Below, in pieces: positions 1 through 11,526 of a DNA stretch of 64,000 nucleotides; position 1 is the first letter of the stretch; every line of letters begins with the position of its first letter. The translations under genes were made by a program, and so were the position numbers. The stretch comes from Styela clava. Taxonomy: Eukaryota > Chordata > Ascidiacea > Stolidobranchia > Styelidae. Below the pieces are notes generated by a model. That model was not told the DNA's origin and made no database searches. It worked only from the letters and a program-made list of their open reading frames with translations. Where the stretch lies: NCBI RefSeq assembly GCF_964204865.1, contig NC_135255.1, positions 18,567,135-18,631,134 of the forward strand. Direction: 5' to 3'.

Positions 1-219
1 TTTTAACACCCTGATATAATCTATTAACTTAGTAGTCAAGTGCCGAAATTAAATGTTCCCAATACCTTCAGCAGCCGCATGCATATTTGGACTGCTTGTC
101 CAACGTATGTTTGCCGAGAGTGTGAAACAATTCGAAAGAATTTCAGTCACATATTCATATTTTTTCTGTGCACACACTTTCATGAGTTCATGAAAATTTG
201 TAATGTATTTTACGCTTAC

Positions 220-1242
220 CAGCAACAGTAATAAGGCCCGCTGATTGGTAATTTATGCCGGTCAACCAATATCCCAAATCCAGTTTCACCATTCGTATAA
301 CGAGCGCGTGATATTTTCCATATTTCGAGTGTGGGAGAATCCATTCAGCACAATCATAATATCCATCCGTATGCCTATCAGGTCGTTCAATCAGGTCAGA
401 AATAGCTTCACGCGGATATTTATTTTTGCAGTTGCACAATACTCCGTGGACTAATAAACAACCTGTGAAAAACGAGTTGTTGTGCAATCTTCAATTATAT
501 TTGGCGCAAATTTTTGCTCGAGGAAGTGAATTCGAACGGTTTGTTTCCCGACAAAAAGACCTATTTCAACGCATTGGGGTTGATGGTAACGGCCTATTCT
601 ATTATTTTTCTGTGCGATTGCAAAATTACTACAGCTAATTTTTGATCGAAATTTGATTGTTCTAATTTGTTTTATTACTGGTTTCATTGTATTATAGCTT
701 TTATCTAGAAAATTCGTTACTCCCGAAGTATGTGAACCAAGATGGCGGACACCGGAACGTGGTATGTGTACCAGGTTAGGGTTAGGCCATAATATTATTC
801 TAATTTCAATTATTTCATTTCTTTATAAATATGACCACAAAAAGGATGATAGCAGCCTACATAAAAAAAATGTATTTACTGATCTTCATTAGCCTATAAT
901 AGTTCGTATAAATTACTATGAGTCTACGAATAATAAATTCATTTCAAAGTATACCTTGTGCCAAAAGCACTTTTTTAACATTAAATTAAATATCAATAAA
1001 TACAAGACTCGAATGTTTCAACTCTAATTGCTCGCTAGGTGGGTTGCTTAAACATGATCAATCCTTTTGAATCCAAGCCATTCCGAATATTCAAAATAGC
1101 TCTAAATTATATAATATTTTGTCACTTTACTTGCGTCATAATATATTCATCTGTGAGTGTTTGTGACAATATATTTCATAAGTCCTATAATTTGTACATT
1201 TTACTTACCGAATAGTACTACTAAAATGTAAGTGTAATCCAT
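220..1242 (-). CDS. Receptor R0: 5' part of CUB-like membrane receptor, continues off left edge
   Basis: This is the first part of the leftmost member of the tandem receptor array. Exon 1 (1242-1209, 34 nt) starts with ATG and reads MDYTYILVVLF; it ends on a GTAAGT donor in phase 1. Exon 2 (462-220, 243 nt) follows a TTTTTCACAG acceptor, completes a hydrophobic signal peptide ending near VHGVLC, then gives the N-terminal half of a CUB-like domain with the pattern DCAEWILP followed by the strand ALVIRMVKL. It ends on GTAAGC, again phase 1. The remaining exons expected from R1 and R2 (second CUB half, membrane helix, tail) lie beyond base 1. It is about 90% alike to R1 over these exons by eye. 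The start is chosen because the same 34-nt first exon occurs in R1, R2 and R4. Function is inferred only from the family plan; ligand unknown. Confidence 0.72.
719..835 (+). mobile_element. MITE-like end, GATGGCGGAC family, in R0 intron 1
   Basis: It begins TACTCCCGAAGTATGTGAAC and AAGATGGCGGACACCGG and passes into GGTTAGGGTTAGGCCATAAT. The same unit is found at 7523, so it predates the array duplication. The right end is indistinct. Confidence 0.55.
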
Positions 1243-4200
1243 TCCGTCTCTTTTACTTTTATCTCAGATAGTTAACCTAGTATTCAACTGTGATGAAACA
1301 AGAACTCAAATTATAGGGCTACTATTTGTCATGCAGCATGTAACTCTTACTAATATAACAGTATTGCATTAGCTATTATGAGGAAATTACCATGCGTGCG
1401 TTGTTTCACAAACAGATAGCAGGATTATACACACACTCACCTCCCGCGTTATATTCAGAGGTCAGATGATTAGGTAGGAAGCTCTATTGAGTCTCTTCGT
1501 TTGGAATGCGCTGCCAATCGGCATGTACTGGCATCTATGTTACCTCGTTACAGTTTTGTTTGCGTTAACCAAGCAATTAATGTTTAGTCAAGTACCCAAA
1601 CAATATTAGGCGCTAAGTTATTGAAAAAAAAAATTTAGAAACGAAACTGCCTAATATTTATCCGATTGGCCAAGTTTGTATGAGTGACCGTTAGGTGCAG
1701 ATGGCCTGTTGCACAGTCGTAACACCTCGTCTCAATGATCTTCGTGATAAGAATACAAGATACAATTGGAGCAGATTCAACCTCGCTTTCGTGAGATATC
1801 TAACAGACAAATACCGATCAAGACCGCTAAGTAATGAGAAAAATCGGAATAAAATTATGACCTAACCCAACACGATACACACACTACGGGAGTATCGAGG
1901 AAACAATACCAAACAGGCAATCAACTATGAATAATTATTCGCACAAACGTATGACCCTAGCTTGAATAATACCGAAACGCGCAGTTATATAAGGATCATA
2001 TGCTTCACTCATAGGTTACACGAAAGACGTATTAGTAACATACCTTTCGTTCATTTTAAAGTGATATTATTGAAAATATCATATAATAAAGACTGGTTGG
2101 AAAATCACATGAAATCTTACCCTAGAGATAAAAGTCCCCAGTTTTTCAATTACAGCGACAAAGTACTTGGAGTCAAAAACGTGTTTCCGAAAATGGAAAA
2201 ACTTATCATGATATAATAATTAAACTTATTATTATGTATTTGGTCATTGAAGGTTGATTTGTGATCTGATAACTCACCGAATAGCTTAAAAGTAGCCAGC
2301 AAAGCCAATATTTTCAATTTTTTTTAATGCAATTTTTTGCGGCATTTGCAGTGAGACATAAATTCTTACGCCTTCTCCAACATCATTTTACTCTATTCTT
2401 TAACTATTTACTGAAAACTGACTTTTCCTGTCTGGCTTATCCAGCCGAGATAGATGAAAATGCGCGCTTGTACACCTTGAATAACTTCAAAGGCGAAGAG
2501 TGATCTTATGAGATATTGTAAGATATAAGTGGATGCTTTTATCTAGCCTTGTTCGGAGCAAAATGCACGAAGTAGCGACGTATTACGTCATTATACAAAG
2601 ACGGAAGTTGAATATTCTTTTTGATTTACGATCTTGCTGCAAACTAACTTACAGTATGTGAGCAGTACACTCTGGAATCGAATAAAACGATGTTCAGTTT
2701 ACAAATTCACGACCCAACCTGTCAACAATTTAATGCTAACCTCGTGTGTTTGCTGGCAAGACCATACTTTCTGGAAGAAATAAAGACAAGTAATACACGG
2801 GACATATATTGCTGTGATGTGATAATAACGAACAAAATTAAATACGTTACAGGTATTTTGAACCGTGTTGACAAAAATTTTACATTTTAATTTTGATTCC
2901 AGTTTTAAGCAAATTTGACTGCGGAAGACTGAATTTTTATCCCAATCGCTCACTTTTAAAATCATGAAATTTAGAGTTCTAAACTGTTAGGCATTGGTTA
3001 AACATTCAATTAAAAAATGATTTTATGATAGAAAAAAACACACATTTCATCAATTGATTCAAAAGCAAATTAATATAGATGACATGATATTTAAGTTAAA
3101 AATAATAAATTTGCATATAGAGTTCACAAGCTCAAACATCCAATGCCTTGACACAGGCAAACTACAGCCCGCGGGCCAAATTCGGTCCGTTCGGTAATTC
3201 AATCTGGCCCACCTGATGCTGCCACAACCAAACTAAAACCAAATTACAATGTTTTAGCCAAAAAAGGAATTTGTTGATATCGCGATAAAATTTAGTTTTG
3301 ACACGAGGTTTATTGTTTTCCCCGTTTTGATCTTGTGACACTGTATATAAAATTCTGTTGTAAATTGTTAAACTTTTTACGTCACACTTTCATGGCCCGC
3401 CTGTCTAGGTGGGCAAAATTTTTGGCGTGTAGTCCAATAACCTATCCCACCACTGCTTTAAAAGAACGGAGTAAAGAACAGCTCCTTGATTTGAATCAGT
3501 TATTAATTGTGTTTGACGGATACGAATCGATTATAACTTCCTGTATCGCTCTGGTATTTGTTCAAAAGTCAAAGTGTCAGATTATACTAAGTGTCGGATT
3601 ATACTATCTTGTGCTTTATGGTATATAATGTAATAAATACACGACTCCGTCAAACTTTACATTTTCAGGCAAACTGAGTCTATACTTTCAATCATTTAGA
3701 TTTTTTACTGGAATTTTTGATTTTCTAAATATAGGCAAACCTCACTCGTGGGGTTCCCACGAATAAAAATGGAAAAAACTTTTTTTTATCATTTTAACGG
3801 TTGAGATACGGGGAGTGCTAGGATATTAGTATGATACGAAATTGTTTAGATCACAAAACGTTTATACACATTCTCGTTTGCTCATCTCAAAATGATAAAT
3901 TGAATTATTAATTGGAATAAATACATTACTCCCGTATTGTATGTACCAGGTTAGGGTTAGTGCATAATTCTATTCCGGATTTCCTTATTTAAGTTCTATT
4001 ACGAGTACGGGGACTGTCTGTGTTAGCCAAGTGAATATACTCCTTGCCCATAGACTTCCGTTCTTTTACACAACTTGGCGTAAAGTGGACGAACAAAATT
4101 AGTTATCTTCGTACATACACTTCTGGAGTGCCCAAAATTGTTTGAAGCAAAATAAAAATCACAATAAGTCACACATTCTCGTTTTCTTCCCTCAATATGA

Positions 4201-4282
4201 TAAATTAAACGCTTAATTGTGATATATACTTATGTCGTTGGTGAAAAAGAAGATGGTCTTTGTCTTTTAAATAAATTAAATC
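1243..4282. other. Spacer between R1 3' end and R0 start
   Basis: No exon is visible. It matches 8044-11526, including an open frame at 1962-2216 that differs in many residues between copies. It also holds a hAT-like fragment near 3160 (GCCCGCGGGCC) and the MITE at 3927-4133. Confidence 0.5.
3927..4133 (+). mobile_element. MITE, TACTCCCG/CTCCAGAAGT family
   Basis: One end reads TACTCCCGT-TTGTATGTACC and the other is the reverse of CACTCCAGAAGTGTATGTAC, giving imperfect inverted ends of about 20 bp. The interior carries GGTTAGGGTTAG, ACGGGGACTGTCTGTGTTAG and GAACAAAATTAG like the other copies. It has no coding content. Confidence 0.7.
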
Positions 4283-4465
4283 TCAAGTCATGGTATAAAG
4301 CTCGTTCACAACAATTTCAGGTTGCATTTCTGCACGTGGATGTTCAACAGAGTGGTAAACTGGATCAGGACCCAAATCTCCATCACAATCTCTTGCTTCG
4401 TGTGTGTTGGTTGATGGAGCGACAGTTGCGTTGTTGCCACGGGCGTCAATGTTTCTTCCTTTTTT
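4283..4465 (-). pseudogene. Untranslated remnant of R1 tyrosine tail
   Basis: Past the TAA at 4468-4466 the frame stays open to a TGA at 4285-4283 and still encodes a tail very close to that of R2, including PDPVYHSVEHP and the end VVNELYTMT. Only one base (C to A in the codon after the splice junction) separates a full tail from none. Retention of the frame suggests the stop is recent. A sequencing error at the run of eight A is possible but would need a substitution, not an indel. Confidence 0.7.
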
Positions 4466-7400
4466 TTATCTGTGAATAGTAGCAGTACGTGGTGACATAG
4501 TCTACATGGAATATATCATAGCTACCGTATAAGGCGCGCTTTAAATACTTTTTCCTCAAACATCGACTATGCACCTTATAAGGCAATGCGCCTAATGTAA
4601 ATATCAAATAGTGCTTTATGGACCTAACTAAAAAGGTAGGAATCACGGGTATCAGTGACTAAAAAGGTGGGTATCAGTAGTGAATGACTAAAAAGGTAGG
4701 TATCACATTCACATGTATCCTTGACTAGAAAGTTAGGTATCAGTAGAAGATGACTAAAAATGTAGGGTTAGGGTTACTGATACCATGATCCATGACCCTA
4801 CCTTTTAGTCATCTACTACTGATACCTACCTTTTTAGTCATTCACCTACCGTATTAGTCACTGATACCTGTGATCCTTTGTAGTCGGGTCCGTTTGCCGC
4901 TCTATTTCCTACACTCAAACCCAGTCCTAGTGCTGGGTGCGCTTTATAGTTCCGGTGCGCCGTATGATCCGTGAAATAGTATATTTTTATATTGCCTTAC
5001 AATAACTGTATACCGAAGAATGGGTCTTCATATGAATCAATTCAAGAGATATCGGACATGAAACTTTTAACTATAACAGCAGTATCAGATTTTCAAACGA
5101 CAATGATTTACGACGCTGGCAGTATTATAAATTCCGTTTCTATAGACGTTTTAATATCGTTATTTTAGGAGTCGAACGAAATAAACAGAAAAAATCATAC
5201 AATTTAATACTAATATGTATACAATGACTATGTAGAGAATCGTAAGGTATGAATTTTGGTACTCCCGTTGTGTGTGTACTAGGTTAGGGTCAGGCCATAA
5301 TTTGAATCCGATTTCCTTTATTTAAGTTCTATTACTAGTTAGAGGACTCTGTGTTAGCCAAGTGAATATACCCCATGCTCATAGTTTTCAATCCCTTTAT
5401 GCAAATTGATGTAAATGAAGCGAACAAAATTAGTTACTTCCATATTGGTACACACACTTTTGGAGCGCCTGATTTTTTTATTAAAAAAGAACAAATAGTT
5501 TTTTCACACATGTTGTATTATACTCTTACTGACTTTAGTGCGACAGCAATCAACGCCAATGCTTCCAATCCAGAAATTATTCCAAATGCAATTGCAGCAC
5601 CAACTGCGCCAAAGTTTTCCTTGCTGCTATTATATTGATCCGCTGCTGTAGATTGTGTTTCGTTTAAGTCTTTTCTATGATTCGCATTGGGTTGCATAAA
5701 TATAAAAAATAAATTATTTGAAAATATAAAGCATATATAAAGACTGGGGGACTGCCATTAAAAAGTGGCGTTTGCTCTAGATCAGTAGTTTTTAACCTTT
5801 TTAATTTCGTGACTCAGTTTTGGTGCACAAAAGATTCTGTGGTCCATTAACTTTCTCATGCACAGGGTAAAAATACAAGAAAAACAAGAAAATTGTTCTT
5901 GCAAAGATGGAAGCTTTAAATCAATAAAATGAGAACTACCACCCAAAGCCAAAATGAAGCAGCATGATTTATTTCAATTCATCAATAACTCTTGCAATTT
6001 TTATTAGGTTTGTGGCCCAGAAGTCGGCCAAGCTAGGAGTGTATAATTTTCCATACTGTTACTTGATATATAAAAGACTGCTGTTCACAACAGGTGATGT
6101 CACATGTTAAGTCATCGAAGGCTGATTTAATAAACATTGAAGTTTAAATTTGCACGTGTGAAGAATGCCCGTACCTTGACATTTTATGTATTCATATTTA
6201 ATTCTAAATCCCCATCTCGCGGACTTTCTGCTGTCCTCCCTCGAAGGCTTGTACTCGATTTTGACATTGTCTCCTATATCCCCATAACGATGCCAAATTG
6301 ATTTGCACGGCGTCAATATTTCTCCGGAAACGGAACAGTGACTCGCTTGGGGATGATAAATATGGCAATCACCAGTAGAATTATCTGCCACGTTTCCGCC
6401 TGTGGAATTGTAAATTTATTGATAGCTGTTTTCTAAATTTCAATTACCGTATTGTGCAAACCATAAGTCTATAAATTGCTTGGGATGTTTTTTTTAATTA
6501 TATATAAGGCGCATCGGGCTTTTCGACGCATTGATTTTTAAAGCAATACCGGTATTGGTTTTGAGTGTTGGCACTGCCCAATCCATACATACCATTGGAC
6601 CTATGCCGCACAAAATCGATTTTTGAGAAAACTTAAGTATTTAAAGTGCGCCTGATGGTACGTAAAATACGGCCAGGGTATTAAAAAAGTTACGCAAAAT
6701 TAAGATAAAATTTTTTGTCATGGCAACGTTGAAAATGTAACTGTTAAAAAGCGTCAGTCGTGAAATGTTTTAAGTTTTTTTTCTGTTCATTTTGCGTTAC
6801 TTTTTTAACACCCTGATATAATCTATTAACTTAGTAGTCAAGAGCCGAAATTAAATGTTCTCAATACCTTCAGCAGCCGCATGCATATTTGTGACTGCTT
6901 GTCCAACGTATGTTTGCCGAGAGTTTGAAACAATTCGAAAGAATTTCAGTCACATATCCATATTCTTTCTGTGCACACACTTTCATGAGTTCATGAAAAT
7001 TTGTAATGTATTTTACGCTTACCAGCAACAGTGATAAGGCCCGCTGATTGGTACGTTATGCCACTTGTCCAATATCCCAAATTTAGCTTTACCATTCGTA
7101 TAACGAGCGCGTAATTTTTTCCATATTTCGAGTGTGGGAGAATCCATTCAGCACAATCATAATATCCATCCCTATGCTTATCAGGTCGTTCAATCAGGTC
7201 AGAAATAGCTCCACTTTGATATTTATTTTTGCAGTTGCACAATACTCCGTGGACGAATAAACAACCTGTAAAAAACGACTTGTTGTGCAGTCTTTAATTA
7301 AATTTGGCGCAAATTATTGCTCGAGGAAGTGAATTTGAAGGGTTTTTTTTCCGACAAAAACACTTGTTTCAACGCATTGGGGTTGACGGTAACGGCGTTT

Positions 7401-8043
7401 TCTATTATTTTGTTTTTGTGTGCGATTGTAAAATTACTACAGCTCATTTTTGATCAAAATTTGATTGTTCTAATTTGTTTTAGTACTGGTTTCATTGTAT
7501 AGCTTTTATCTAGAAAATTCAGTACTCCCGAAGTATGTGAACCAAGATGGCGGACATAGGAACGTAGTATGTGTACCGGGTTAGGGTTAGGCCATAATAT
7601 TATTCTAATTTCCATTATTCCAGTTTTATAAAAATATGACCACAAAAAGGATGATTGCAGCCTACATAAAAAAATGTATTTACTGATCTTCATTAGTCTA
7701 TAATAGTTTTTATAAAAATTATTATGAGTCTACGAATAATAATTCATTTTAAAGTATACCTTATGCCAAAAGCATTTTTTTAACATTAAATTAAATATCA
7801 ATAAATAAAAGACTCGAATGTTTCAACTCTAATTGCTTGCTAGGTGGGTTGCTTAAACATGATCAATCCTTTTGAATCCAAGCCATTCCAAATATTCAAA
7901 ATAGCTCTAATTATATCATATTCTGTCACTTTACTTGCGTCATAATATTTTCATCTGTGAGTGTTTGTTACAATATATTTCATAACTATAATTTGTACAT
8001 TTTACTTACCGAATAGTAATACTAAAAGGTAAGTGTAATCCAT
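4466..8043 (-). CDS. Receptor R1: CUB-like membrane protein with prematurely stopped tail
   Basis: Five exons can be joined: 8043-8010 (MDYTYLLVLLF, start of signal peptide), 7265-7023 and 6399-6175 (two halves of a CUB-like ectodomain), 5642-5534 (linker plus membrane helix around GAVGAAIAFGIISGLEAL), and a tail exon opening at 4469. Phases are 1,1,1,2 and the donors are GTAAGT, GTAAGC, GTACGG and GTCAGT. The ectodomain has the DCAEWILP block, an NST glycosylation sequon near the start of exon 3, and the C-terminal GFRIKYEY strand typical of CUB ends. The tail exon reads A-TAA at 4469-4466 where R2 reads A-TAC, so translation stops one residue after the helix and gives about 204 residues with almost no cytoplasmic part. 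The alternative donor GTAAGA at 5530 also leads to a stop soon after. The product may be a tail-less or decoy form; a relic is the other option. Confidence 0.72.
4622..4895. repeat. Palindromic minisatellite block near R1 tail exon
   Basis: GACTAAAAAGGTAGGTATCA repeats at about 25-50 bp on the left, and the reverse TGATACCTACCTTTTTAGTC on the right, meeting near 4765. A shorter piece (about 11873-11955) sits at the matching place in the next array unit. Confidence 0.75.
5260..5469 (+). mobile_element. MITE, TACTCCCG/CTCCAGAAGT family, in R1 last intron side
   Basis: It has the same ends and interior order as 3927-4133. It lies between the R1 membrane exon (5534) and the tail exon (4469). Confidence 0.7.
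6503..6675. mobile_element. MITE, TATAAGGCGCA/GTGCGCC family
   Basis: TATATAAGGCGCATCGGGCT on the left and AAAGTGCGCCTGATGGTA on the right are inverted. Relatives are at about 14180-14345 (array partner), 4528-4600, 11770-11845 and 36885-37060. Confidence 0.55.
7523..7640 (+). mobile_element. MITE-like end, GATGGCGGAC family, in R1 intron 1
   Basis: This is the array partner of the copy at 719, in the same position of intron 1. Head motif is TACTCCCGAAGTATGTGAAC. Confidence 0.55.
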
Positions 8044-8665
8044 TCCGTCTTTTTTACTTTTATCTCAGATAGTTAACCTAGTATTTAACTGTGATGAAAC
8101 GAGAACTCAAATTATAGGGCTAATATTTGCCACGCAGCATGTTTTACTAATATAACAGTATTGCAGCATTAGCTATCATGAGGTAATTACCATACGTGCG
8201 CTGTTTCACAAATAGCGGGATTATACACACCTCACCTCCCACGTTATATTCAGAGGTCAGATGATTGAAGCTCTATTGAGTCTTTTTGTTTCGAAACAAT
8301 GATCTGCCAATCGGCATGTACTGACATCTATGTTACCTCGTCTACAGTTTTGTTTGCGTTCTCCAAGCGTCTAATGTTTAGTCAAGTATCCAAAAAATAT
8401 TCGGAGCTAACATATTGAAAAAAGAATTTGGTAACGAAACTGCCTGATATTTATCCAACTGGCCAAGTTTGTATGAGTGACCGTTAGGTGCAGATGACCT
8501 GTTGCTCAGTCGTAACACCTCGTCTCAATGATCTTTGTGATAAGAATATAAGATTCTGGAAGCATGGTTTTGATTCAGCCGAACAGCGCATAGCCTACTT
8601 CGTATTCTTTAAATTACCATGGTAATTAACTTAGAATGTTTATCACAGCATCATAACGTGGAAAC

Positions 8666-8874
8666 GGCGCTATAGAAGTTTGTGTACCAATATGGGGGTA
8701 ACTAATTTTGTTCGCCTACTTGATATCGAGTCGTGTAAAGGGACCTAAACCTATATTGGGGGGGTGTGGGGGTCTCAGACAGACAGTCCCAGAACTCGAT
8801 ATTAAACTAAAATAAGGAAAATCGGAATAAAATTATGACCTAACCCTAACCTGATACACACACTACGGGAGTAC
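8666..8874 (-). mobile_element. MITE, TACTCCCG/CTCCAGAAGT family
   Basis: This is an inverted copy: it starts GGCGCTATAGAAGTTTGTGT and ends CACTACGGGAGTAC. It is absent from the matching spacer of the left array unit, so it is a newer insertion. Confidence 0.7.
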
Positions 8875-9939
8875 AGAGGAAACAATAACAAACAGGGAAT
8901 GAACTATGAGTCATTAATCGCTCAAACGTATGACCTTTGCTTGAACAATAGCGAAACGCGCACTCAGATAAGGATCATATGCTCCACTCATAGGTTACAC
9001 GAAGGACGTATTCGTAACATACCTCTCGTTAATTTTAAAGTAATATTATTGAAAATATCATATAATAAGGACTGGTTGGAAGGATCCCAAAATCACATGA
9101 AATCTTCCCCTGGAGATAACAATCCCTGGTTTTTCAATTACAGCGACAAAGTACTTGGAATCAAAAACGTGTTTCCAAAAATGGAAAAACTTATTATGAT
9201 ATAATAACTTATTATTATGTATTTGGTTATTGAAGGTTGATTTGCGATCTGATAACCCATTGAATAGCATGGGCGTAGCCAGCAAAACCAATATTTTCAA
9301 TTTTTTTCCCAATGCAATTTTGCGGCATTTGTAGTTGGACATAAATTCTTACGCCTTTTCCAACACCATTTTACTCTATTCTTGAACTATTTACTAAAAA
9401 CTGACTTTTCCTGACTGGCTTATTCAACCGAGATAGATGAAAATGCGCGATGCACACCTCGGGAAACTTCAAAGGCGAATCAGGTCTGTAGAGAGATCTT
9501 TTGATATATTGTAAGATATATGTGGCTCCTTTTATCTAGCCTTGTTCCGAGCAAAATGCATGAAGTAGCGACGTATTACGTCATTATACAAATAAAGAAA
9601 ATGAATATTCTTTTTGATTTACGATCTTTCTGCAGACTAACTTACAGGATGTGTGCAGTAGACTCTGGAATCAATAAAACGATGTTTAGTTTACAATTTC
9701 ACGACACAACTTGTCAACAATTTAACGCTAACCTCTTGTGTTTTCTGACAAGACCATACTCTCTTGGTGAAACAAAGACAAATAATACACGAGACATATA
9801 TTACTATGGTGTGATGATAACAAGCATAAATAAATACGTTACAGGTATTTTAAACATTCTAATGAAGTTTTCTTTCATTAAGGTAAGAGAGCAATTGAAA
9901 TATATGTTGAATTGATAGACGAACCAAAGGTCGAGTAAA

Positions 9940-10310
9940 AATTTGTTCTGTAACGTGTTGACAAACATTTTTGATTTAATTTTAATTCCGGGTTTAAGAA
10001 AATTTGATTACGGAAGACTGAATTCCTACCCAGATTGTTCACTTTTAACAAAAACATGAAATTTAGAGTTCGAAACTGCTTAAACATTCAATAAAAAAAG
10101 ATTTTATGATGAAAAAAACACACATTTCATCAATTGAAAATTTGTTTTGTAACGTGTTGTCAAAAATTTTCGATTTTAATTCCGGGTTTAAGAAAATTTG
10201 GCTGCGGAAGACTGAATTTCTATCCCGATCGTTCATTTTTGTTAAAAGCATGAAATATAGAGTTTGAAACTGTTTAAACATTCAATATAAAAAAAGATTT
10301 TCTGATGAAC
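9940..10310. repeat. Local tandem duplication, two units of about 190 bp
   Basis: Two adjacent units share AATTCCGGGTTTAAGAAAAT, GCGGAAGACTGAATT (first unit with small changes) and AACACACATTTCATCAATTG. The matching place in the other array unit (about 2865-3060) has one copy, so the duplication arose after the array. Confidence 0.75.
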
Positions 10311-11160
10311 AAAAACACATTTTTTCAATTAATCAAAACCAAATTAATCCAGATGACATGAAAATTAAGGATAAAATATAATAAATTTACATTTAGAGTT
10401 CACAAGCTTAAACATTTAACCTTTAAAACAGTGGTTCCCAACCCTTTTATATCGCGACACACTATTGAGCACTTCAAATATTTGCGGCTCACCTATCACA
10501 AAACATGAACAGTCCAAGTTCGCTCCCAACAAAAACGAAAAAAATAATTGAAATTATCCGCCCCTGGCGCACACTTGGCTTACTCTCAAGTTATTTCCAA
10601 GTTTTAAATTGAAATGCGCGTCTGTAATTCGATATGCTAACTTTCAACTGTCTATTGGAAATTGGAATCACTTGAAACAATTTCAAAAATGAAATCTGTT
10701 CGCGACACGGTGGCTGGTAACTTTAAAAGAAAGAATAGCTTCTTGGTTTGAATCAGTTATAAATTGTGTTTGACGGATAATATTCAATTATAACTTCCTG
10801 CATTGCTCTGGGAGTGTCGGATTATTATAACCTTTTTTCCTTATGGTATATTATATAATGTATACACGACTCCGTCAAACTTTAAATTTTTAGGCAAACC
10901 GAGTCTATAATATTTATTCATTTATAATTTTCATTGAATATTTGGTGTCTGAATAAGCAACCTAACCTCACTTGTAGAATTCCCGCAAAAAAAAGGCGTT
11001 TGTATCGTTTCAACGTTTAAAATATAGAATATAGAAAATTCTACGATATTAATATAATGAAGAATTGTTTACAGCAAGATAAAATCACAAAAATTCTGTA
11101 CACATTCTTCTTTTCTTATCTCAGAATGATAAATTGAATTCTTAATTGTAATAAATACGA

Positions 11161-11372
11161 TACTCCCGTAGTGTATCAACCAGGTTAGGGTTAGGAAACA
11201 ATTTCATTCCGATTTTCCTCATTTTAGTTCTATTACGAGTTCGGGACAGTCTGTATTAGCCAAGTGAATATACCCTCTACTCATAGCTTTCAGTCCCTTC
11301 ACACAACCCGATGTAAAGTGGGCGAGCAAAATTAGTCATCTCCATATTAGTACATGCACTTCTGGAGTGCCC
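11161..11372 (+). mobile_element. MITE, TACTCCCG/CTCCAGAAGT family
   Basis: Array partner of 3927-4133; begins TACTCCCGTAGTGTATCAAC and ends at CACTTCTGGAGTGCC. Confidence 0.7.
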
Positions 11373-11526
11373 ACAATTGATTGAAGCAAAATAAAAATCA
11401 CAAAAAGTCACATTCTCGTTTCTTTATCTCAGTATGATAAACTAAATGCTTAATTGGGATATATACTTTTGCCCTTGTCTTTCATGAAAAATAAGATAGT
11501 CGTTGTCTTTTAAAGAAATTAAAATC

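Larger units (their letters stand above)
8044..11526. other. Spacer between R2 3' end and R1 start
   Basis: This is the second copy of the spacer 1243-4282 with extra material: a MITE at 8666-8874, a local tandem duplication at 9940-10310, a hAT-like fragment around 10431-10715 (CAGTGGTTCCCAACCC) and a MITE at 11161-11372. No gene is supported. Confidence 0.5.

Noticed and set aside
775-792. TTAGGGTTAGG words as telomere-like sequence
   Set aside because: They are fixed parts of the MITE cores, only two units long, and recur at the same place in each copy.
1962-2216. Open frame repeated at 8899-9204 in the matching spacer, 80-100 residues
   Set aside because: The two copies differ at many amino acid positions including adjacent changes, no domain or splice partner is visible, and it lies in duplicated spacer; conservation is explained by the array duplication.
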